The position numbers were made by a program, and so were the translations under genes. A stretch of 64,000 bases of DNA, taken from NCBI RefSeq assembly GCF_040659735.1, contig NZ_JBFANZ010000002.1:208926-272925 (forward strand), written 5' to 3'. Of the stretch, positions 60,306-64,000 are shown in pieces (within the stretch, counting starts at the first letter, position 1; each line of letters begins with the position of its first letter). The notes beneath the pieces are model-generated. The model worked only from the letters and a program-made list of their open reading frames with translations. It made no database searches and was not told where the DNA came from. The stretch is from Micromonospora_I sp040659735. Its GTDB lineage: Bacteria; Actinomycetota; Actinomycetes; Mycobacteriales; Micromonosporaceae.

Positions 60306-62606
60306 TCAGCGCGTGTCCTCTTCGCCGATCTTCTCGGCACCGAGCGTCTGCTGCAGCAACTGCAGCGCCTGCTGCTCGCTCGTCTGCCGCGCGGTCTTCT
60401 CGTCGATCACCACGTCGAGCGGCTCGTCACCCGGGTCGAAGCCCTCGTAGGCGGCGGCCGCCGCCTTCGGCGGACCGTCGTATTCCGGGTCGTAGGGAGG
60501 CTCGTCGGGCATGGTCCCGTCGCGCCACGCACCCTCCGCGCCCTTCGCCGGGGTACGCGCGACGCGTCCCGCCGCGGCCGCCCGCGCGGCGGCGAGGCCG
60601 GGACTCGGCGCCCCGTTGCCGTTGCGAGGGCTCCCGCCGTCGGCCACGGCCGGGACCTGGGGCTCGGCCGGGGCCGGGCTCGGGGCGACGCCACCGGGAG
60701 TGGCCGGGGTGGGCCAGGCTTCGCTCTCGGCGGCCGGGGCCGCCGTCGGCGCGGCGCCGCCCGGGCGGGCCGGCTCCGGCCAGTCCGAGTCGCCGGTCGA
60801 CGGGGGCGACGGTGCGCCGCGCTCGGCCGGTGCCGACGTGGCGCGGTCCGGTTGAGCGGGGCTCGGCGTCGGACGCGCCGGAGCGCTGGGGGCGGCGGAC
60901 GCCCGCTGCTCGCCGGCGAGCTCGCAACGGATCTGCCAGCGGACGCCGAGCACCTCGTAGATCGCGTCGAGGAGCAGACCCGGCGAGCCGGAGAGCATGT
61001 TGGCGTGCACGCTGTGCCGGAACGTCAACACCAGCGTCTGGCCGTCGATGTCCCGGACCGTAGCCTCCCGCACCACGGCGGCGGCGCGCTTGCTCTTCCG
61101 ACTCACCATGCCGAGGACCTCGTCCCAGACCCGGCGTACGGCGACCGCGTCCAGCTGGCCGGGAACGGCGGCCGGGCCCGGCGGGACCGGCTCGGGAGTG
61201 ACCGGATCGGGCATGACGGCCTCGGGCGGCACCGTGCGGCGCACCGGCTCCGGCTCGGGGGTCGCGGCCGGTTCGGGCACGGCGGCCGGCGGGGCGACCT
61301 GGGCCGGCGGCGTGGGCGGCGCGGTGACCTGCGGCGACGGTGCAGCCGCGGGCCGCTGGGTCGGCGCGGGGACAGGCGCTGGGCGTACCTCCGCCTGGGT
61401 CGCCGCGGCGTGGCCGGCGGCGGCCGGCGGCACCTCTGCGCCGGGGAGCGTGAGCCGACGCTCCATGCGTTCGAGGCGCTGCAGCAGCGCGCCGGTGGAG
61501 TCTTCGGCGCCCGGCAGCAGCATGCGCGCCGTCACCAGCTCCAGCAGCAGGCGGGGCGCGGTGGTGCCGCGCATCTCGACAAGTCCGTTGTGGACGATGT
61601 CGGCGGAGCGGGAGAGTGTCGCGGGGCCGAGCCGCTCGGCCTGCGCGGCCATCCGCTCGATCTGGTCGGTGGGGCCGTCGATCAGGCCCTTGTCGACCGC
61701 GTCGGGCACCTGCTGCACCACGATCAGGTCGCGCAGCCGCTCCAGCAGATCGGAGGCGAACCGGCGCGGGTCGTGGCCCGCCTCGGCGACCCGGTCGATC
61801 GTCCCGTACGCGGCCGCGCCGTCACCGGCGGCGAGTGCGTCGCACATCTCGTCGAGCAGCGCGCTGTCGGTCACCCCGAGCAGCGCGACCGCCCGCGCGT
61901 AGCTGACCCCCTCCGGCCCCGCGCCCGCGATGAGCTGGTCGAGCACGGACAGGCTGTCCCGGGCGCTGCCGCCGCCCGCGCGGACCACCAGCGGAAAGAC
62001 CGCCGGGTCGACGGTGACGCCCTCGGCCTCGCAGAGCTGCTCCAGGTAGGGGCGGAGCACGCCGGGCGGAATCAGCCGGAACGGGTAGTGGTGGGTGCGC
62101 GACTTGATCGTGCCGAGGACCTTCTCCGGCTCGGTCGTCGCGAAGATGAACTTGACGTACTCCGGCGGCTCCTCGACCAGCTTGAGCAACGCGTTGAAGC
62201 CGGCCGACGAGACCATGTGGGCCTCGTCGATCACGTAGATCTTGAAGCGGCTGCTCGCCGGGGCGAAGAACGCCTTCTCGCGCAGCTCGCGGGCGTCGTC
62301 GACACCACCGTGGCTCGCCGCGTCGATCTCCAGGACGTCGATCGACCCGCCACCGTCGGCGCCGAGCGAGCGGCAGGAGTCACACTGCCCGCACGGCTCC
62401 GGCGTCGGGCCCTGCTCGCAGTTGAGCGAGCGGGCCAGGATGCGGGCGCTGGACGTCTTGCCGCAGCCACGCGGACCGGAGAACAGGTAGGCGTGGTTGA
62501 GCCGCCCGCTGCGCAGCGCCTGCGACAGCGGCTCGGTGACGTGCTCCTGGCCGATGACCTCGGCGAACGTCCTCGGCCGGTACTTGCGGTAGAGCGCGAG
62601 TGCCAC
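60306..62606 (-). CDS. dnaX: DNA polymerase III gamma/tau subunit
   Basis: DnaX is the ATPase of the replication clamp loader. The 766-residue product from GTG 62606 (GGAGG upstream) has Walker A GPRGCGKTSSARILA, a C4 zinc module (CEQGPTPEPCGQCDSC), Walker B VIDEAHMVSS and sensor GGGSARDSLSVLDQ. A Pro/Ala-rich linker (about 400-480) and a tau-type C-terminal domain follow. The long Pro/Ala-rich segments after about 590 are usual in actinobacteria. An A-run slippage site for a separate gamma is not obvious. The SRP RNA gene lies upstream as in M. tuberculosis. Confidence 0.95.
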   Translation of the reverse strand: MALALYRKYRPRTFAEVIGQEHVTEPLSQALRSGRLNHAYLFSGPRGCGKTSSARILARSLNCEQGPTPEPCGQCDSCRSLGADGGGSIDVLEIDAASHGGVDDARELREKAFFAPASSRFKIYVIDEAHMVSSAGFNALLKLVEEPPEYVKFIFATTEPEKVLGTIKSRTHHYPFRLIPPGVLRPYLEQLCEAEGVTVDPAVFPLVVRAGGGSARDSLSVLDQLIAGAGPEGVSYARAVALLGVTDSALLDEMCDALAAGDGAAAYGTIDRVAEAGHDPRRFASDLLERLRDLIVVQQVPDAVDKGLIDGPTDQIERMAAQAERLGPATLSRSADIVHNGLVEMRGTTAPRLLLELVTARMLLPGAEDSTGALLQRLERMERRLTLPGAEVPPAAAGHAAATQAEVRPAPVPAPTQRPAAAPSPQVTAPPTPPAQVAPPAAVPEPAATPEPEPVRRTVPPEAVMPDPVTPEPVPPGPAAVPGQLDAVAVRRVWDEVLGMVSRKSKRAAAVVREATVRDIDGQTLVLTFRHSVHANMLSGSPGLLLDAIYEVLGVRWQIRCELAGEQRASAAPSAPARPTPSPAQPDRATSAPAERGAPSPPSTGDSDWPEPARPGGAAPTAAPAAESEAWPTPATPGGVAPSPAPAEPQVPAVADGGSPRNGNGAPSPGLAAARAAAAGRVARTPAKGAEGAWRDGTMPDEPPYDPEYDGPPKAAAAAYEGFDPGDEPLDVVIDEKTARQTSEQQALQLLQQTLGAEKIGEEDTR

Positions 62607-62718
62607 TCGTCCGCCTCCTCTCGACCGGGCCATTCTCCTGCCGGCGGGTGGGCTCAGCTACCCCAGCCTGCTACGCGTGTCTGACAGGATCGGCGTGACG
62701 GTGGCGGAAAAGATAAGG

Positions 62719-62802
62719 CCCCCCGTGCACCCGTCAGAGCCCGCTTATCCTTGCTGCCTTCCGGCCCTGGGGAGGTTCACGAGATGCACGCCGCACGGGG
62801 GG
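62719..62802 (-). ncRNA. ffs: Small signal recognition particle (4.5S-type) RNA
   Basis: The minus strand reads the conserved SRP RNA tip: GAACCTCCCCAGGGCCGGAA followed by GGCAGCAAGG, which binds Ffh. The ends pair over 10 bp (CCCCCCGTGC with GCACGGGGGG in genome orientation). TAGACT (62815-62810, minus strand) lies 7 nt before the proposed 5' end at 62802. The position beside dnaX and tRNA-Ser fits actinobacteria. Exact ends are estimated to within a few bases. Confidence 0.9.
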
Positions 62803-62872
62803 TGTCCCCAGTCTAGCGGGGTGCTCCAGGGATGCCGAAGGGTGGTGGCGTGGGTCACGACGGAGGTACCTG

Positions 62873-62878
62873 TATCCT
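62873..62878 (+). promoter_or_regulatory. -10 box of tRNA-Ser
   Basis: TATCCT lies 7 nt before the first base of the tRNA, so transcription would begin at or next to the mature 5' end. Confidence 0.55.
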
Positions 62879-62885
62879 TGCCGAC

Positions 62886-62973
62886 GGAGGATTCGCCTAG
62901 AGGCCTAGGGCGCACGCTTGGAAAGCGTGTTGGGTTAACACCCTCACGAGTTCGAATCTCGTATCCTCCGCCA
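62886..62973 (+). tRNA. tRNA-Ser (GGA anticodon)
   Basis: The 88-nt sequence has acceptor GGAGGAT / ATCCTCC and anticodon stem CACGC / GCGTG with loop TTGGAAA (anticodon GGA). It has the long variable arm typical of serine tRNAs (TTGGGTTAACACCCTCA), T-arm GTTCGAATC and an encoded CCA (62971-62973). Confidence 0.97.
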
Positions 62974-62991
62974 GCCTGACCAGGCACAACG

Positions 62992-63022
62992 CAGGGCCGG
63001 CCCCACCCGGGGACCGGCCCTG
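62992..63022 (+). terminator. Terminator after tRNA-Ser
   Basis: CAGGGCCGG pairs with CCGGCCCTG and CCCC with GGGG around an ACCC loop (one bulged A), 18 bp after the tRNA. Confidence 0.8.
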
Positions 63023-63090
63023 AGTCGTCTCCACGCCGACTCGCCACCGCCCGCCACCGCCCGCCCTCGCCCGGCCTCGCCCGGCCCTCG

Positions 63091-63177
63091 CCCGTCGATC
63101 AAGGGCATATGCGCACGCAACGATCTTCAATCGTGCGCATACGCCCTTGATCGGTGCGAAAGTCCTTGATCGACGGG
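63091..63177. repeat. Dispersed palindromic repeat copy 2 with nested arms
   Basis: The outer arms CCCGTCGATCAAGG (63091-63104) and CCTTGATCGACGGG (63164-63177) are perfect reverse complements. Inside, CGATCAAGGGC (63096-63106) pairs with GCCCTTGATCG (63143-63153) and ATGCGCACG (63109-63117) with CGTGCGCAT (63132-63140). This makes a stem of about 20 bp with one mismatch. The motif CGTCGATCAAGGGCA is shared with 47068-47082. No open frame or IS-like gene is inside. Confidence 0.8.
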
Positions 63178-63333
63178 ATAGGGATCCGCCGCGGCGGCGC
63201 ATCCGGGCGCGATCGACGGGCGAAACGTCGTCGTACACATGTGCGATCCACAGGTTGTGGATATCGGGCAGACCCTTTTGAGACCTCGTGCGTTATCAGT
63301 AGCGTTGGGCACCACTGGTAACTGGAGGATCAC

Positions 63334-63867
63334 ATGACGCGACGACCCCTCGCGTTTGCGGCAATGCTTCTCGGCGGGATGCTGGTCGCCGGATGCGGCC
63401 AGGCGTCGGCCGAAGGAAGGCATGATCCCCCGTCGTCCACATACGGGCCGGAGATCGTGCACTTCGGTGGCGTCCGGGACATCCGCTTCGGCGAGACGAG
63501 GGAGCAGCTGACGAAGCGCGGCGCGCTCGACCCGAAGGGCCAGGCGTGTGGTCCCGCTTTCGCCGGGCTCAAGGCCGTCGACCCGGTCTTCGCCGACGAC
63601 CGGCTGGTGCTGGTCTGGGTGAATCCGCCCCAGCACACTCCCGAGGGCGTCACGGTCGGCACGCCGGTCACCAAGGTCCGCACCCTGTACTCGGAGATCG
63701 ACGACCTCAAGGCGCCGCCGAACACGTACCGCTACGACGGGATGCTCATCGCCGAGGGCGACCGCGCGTACCTCTTCCTGCACGACGGGGAGAAGGTGCA
63801 AAAAACCATCATCGGGTACGCCGAGTACGCCCACCGCCTCTTCGACGACGGCTTCGGCTCCTGCTGA
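63334..63867 (+). CDS. Lipoprotein of unknown function
   Basis: The 177-residue product has a signal with lipobox (MLVAGCGQ, Cys21). A small globular domain follows, with FGGVRDIRFGETREQLTKRG near its start and an LFLHDGEKVQKTIIGYAEYA end. The segment GVRDIRFGETREQL and TPVTKVRTLY-type repeats resemble periplasmic/extracellular lipoproteins of unknown role in Micromonosporaceae. GGAGG lies 6 nt before ATG 63334. There are two Cys outside the lipobox (residues about 70 and 177) that may pair. Confidence 0.8.
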   Translation: MTRRPLAFAAMLLGGMLVAGCGQASAEGRHDPPSSTYGPEIVHFGGVRDIRFGETREQLTKRGALDPKGQACGPAFAGLKAVDPVFADDRLVLVWVNPPQHTPEGVTVGTPVTKVRTLYSEIDDLKAPPNTYRYDGMLIAEGDRAYLFLHDGEKVQKTIIGYAEYAHRLFDDGFGSC

Positions 63868-63922
63868 CACCCATATCCGTCGATCGTTTCGGTACCGTCG
63901 GAGTGCGGCGACTTCCCATTAA

Positions 63923-64000
63923 GGGCTCGTCGACCGGCCCAGCGCGGAGATCAACGTCGTGGCGCTCGTCGGCGAGCGTGGCCGGGAGGTGCGCGAATTC
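63923..64000 (+). pseudogene. Fragment of a flagellar FliI-like ATPase (truncated at its 5' side)
   Basis: After an in-frame TAA (63920-63922), the frame reads through the window edge and includes AEINVVALVGERGREVREF. This is the conserved region of FliI/type III secretion ATPases just after the P-loop. There is no room for the N-terminal half or Walker A between the upstream lipoprotein (stop 63867) and this point, so it is a remnant or a frameshifted piece. The rest, if any, lies outside the window. Confidence 0.55.

Noticed and set aside
63001..63090. Short CGCCCGCC-type repeats after tRNA-Ser
   Set aside because: Low-complexity GC-rich sequence without a consistent unit.

Overview
The window is about 70% GC actinobacterial chromosome. 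GTG and ATG starts are both common, many genes overlap by a GTGA or ATGA junction, and several starts lie 6-7 bases after a TAnnnT box (leaderless genes). Gene content and codon bias suggest a mycelial Micromonosporaceae-type organism (Micromonospora/Actinoplanes relatives); this is inference, not proof. From memory, the backbone follows the order of Mycobacterium tuberculosis Rv3671c-Rv3721c: marP, NUDIX, TlpA-like, nth, crp, MBL hydrolase, RidA, two GET3/ArsA-like ATPases, whiB4, ponA2, metallophosphoesterase, asd, ask, leuA, recR, ybaB, dnaX and the SRP RNA. Lineage-specific blocks sit between these conserved blocks.

Layout. 1-4.0 kb: end of a type VII secretion locus (EccC ATPase, mycosin protease). 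4.1-9.5 kb (minus strand): cbiZ, a CapA-like lipoprotein, then the coupled run nth, tlpA-like, NUDIX, marP. 9.6-10.5 kb: crp with a leader palindrome. 10.5-18 kb: TetR regulator and an acyl-CoA dehydrogenase/biotin-dependent carboxylase cluster for branched acyl-CoA breakdown. 18-25.3 kb (minus): Ser/Thr kinase, small membrane protein, giant adenylate cyclase-ATPase-TPR protein, MBL hydrolase, RidA and a 51-residue DUF4177-type protein. 25.5-33.3 kb: proline-rich membrane protein, paired ATPases, WhiB, PonA2-like PBP, YqeY, phosphoesterase. 33.3-35.4 kb: tRNA-Pro, a 38-residue membrane protein, a membrane protein, AraC regulator and VOC protein.

35.4-39.8 kb holds the most unusual content: a compact four-gene gas-vesicle-like operon (two GvpA-family proteins, GvpK, GvpL/F). 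The two GvpA-family proteins carry extra domains, a C4 zinc ribbon on one and PH/GRAM-like domains on the other. No canonical GvpA shell gene, GvpN, GvpG or GvpO is seen nearby. It diverges from a GAF-GAF-GGDEF diguanylate cyclase gene.

39.9-47 kb: asd-ask, a lipoprotein, a nitroreductase, a DoxX protein, and leuA preceded by a leucine-codon leader peptide and competing hairpins (attenuation). 47-49.6 kb: MFS exporter and a secreted HNH nuclease. 49.6-55.6 kb: complete Dpp/Opp peptide ABC transporter. 55.8-62.6 kb: recR, ybaB and dnaX, interrupted by a large secreted beta-propeller/LamG protein. 62.7-64 kb: SRP RNA, tRNA-Ser, a dispersed palindromic repeat, a lipoprotein and a truncated flagellar FliI-like fragment at the edge. 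I see no CRISPR array, insertion sequence, integrase or prophage.
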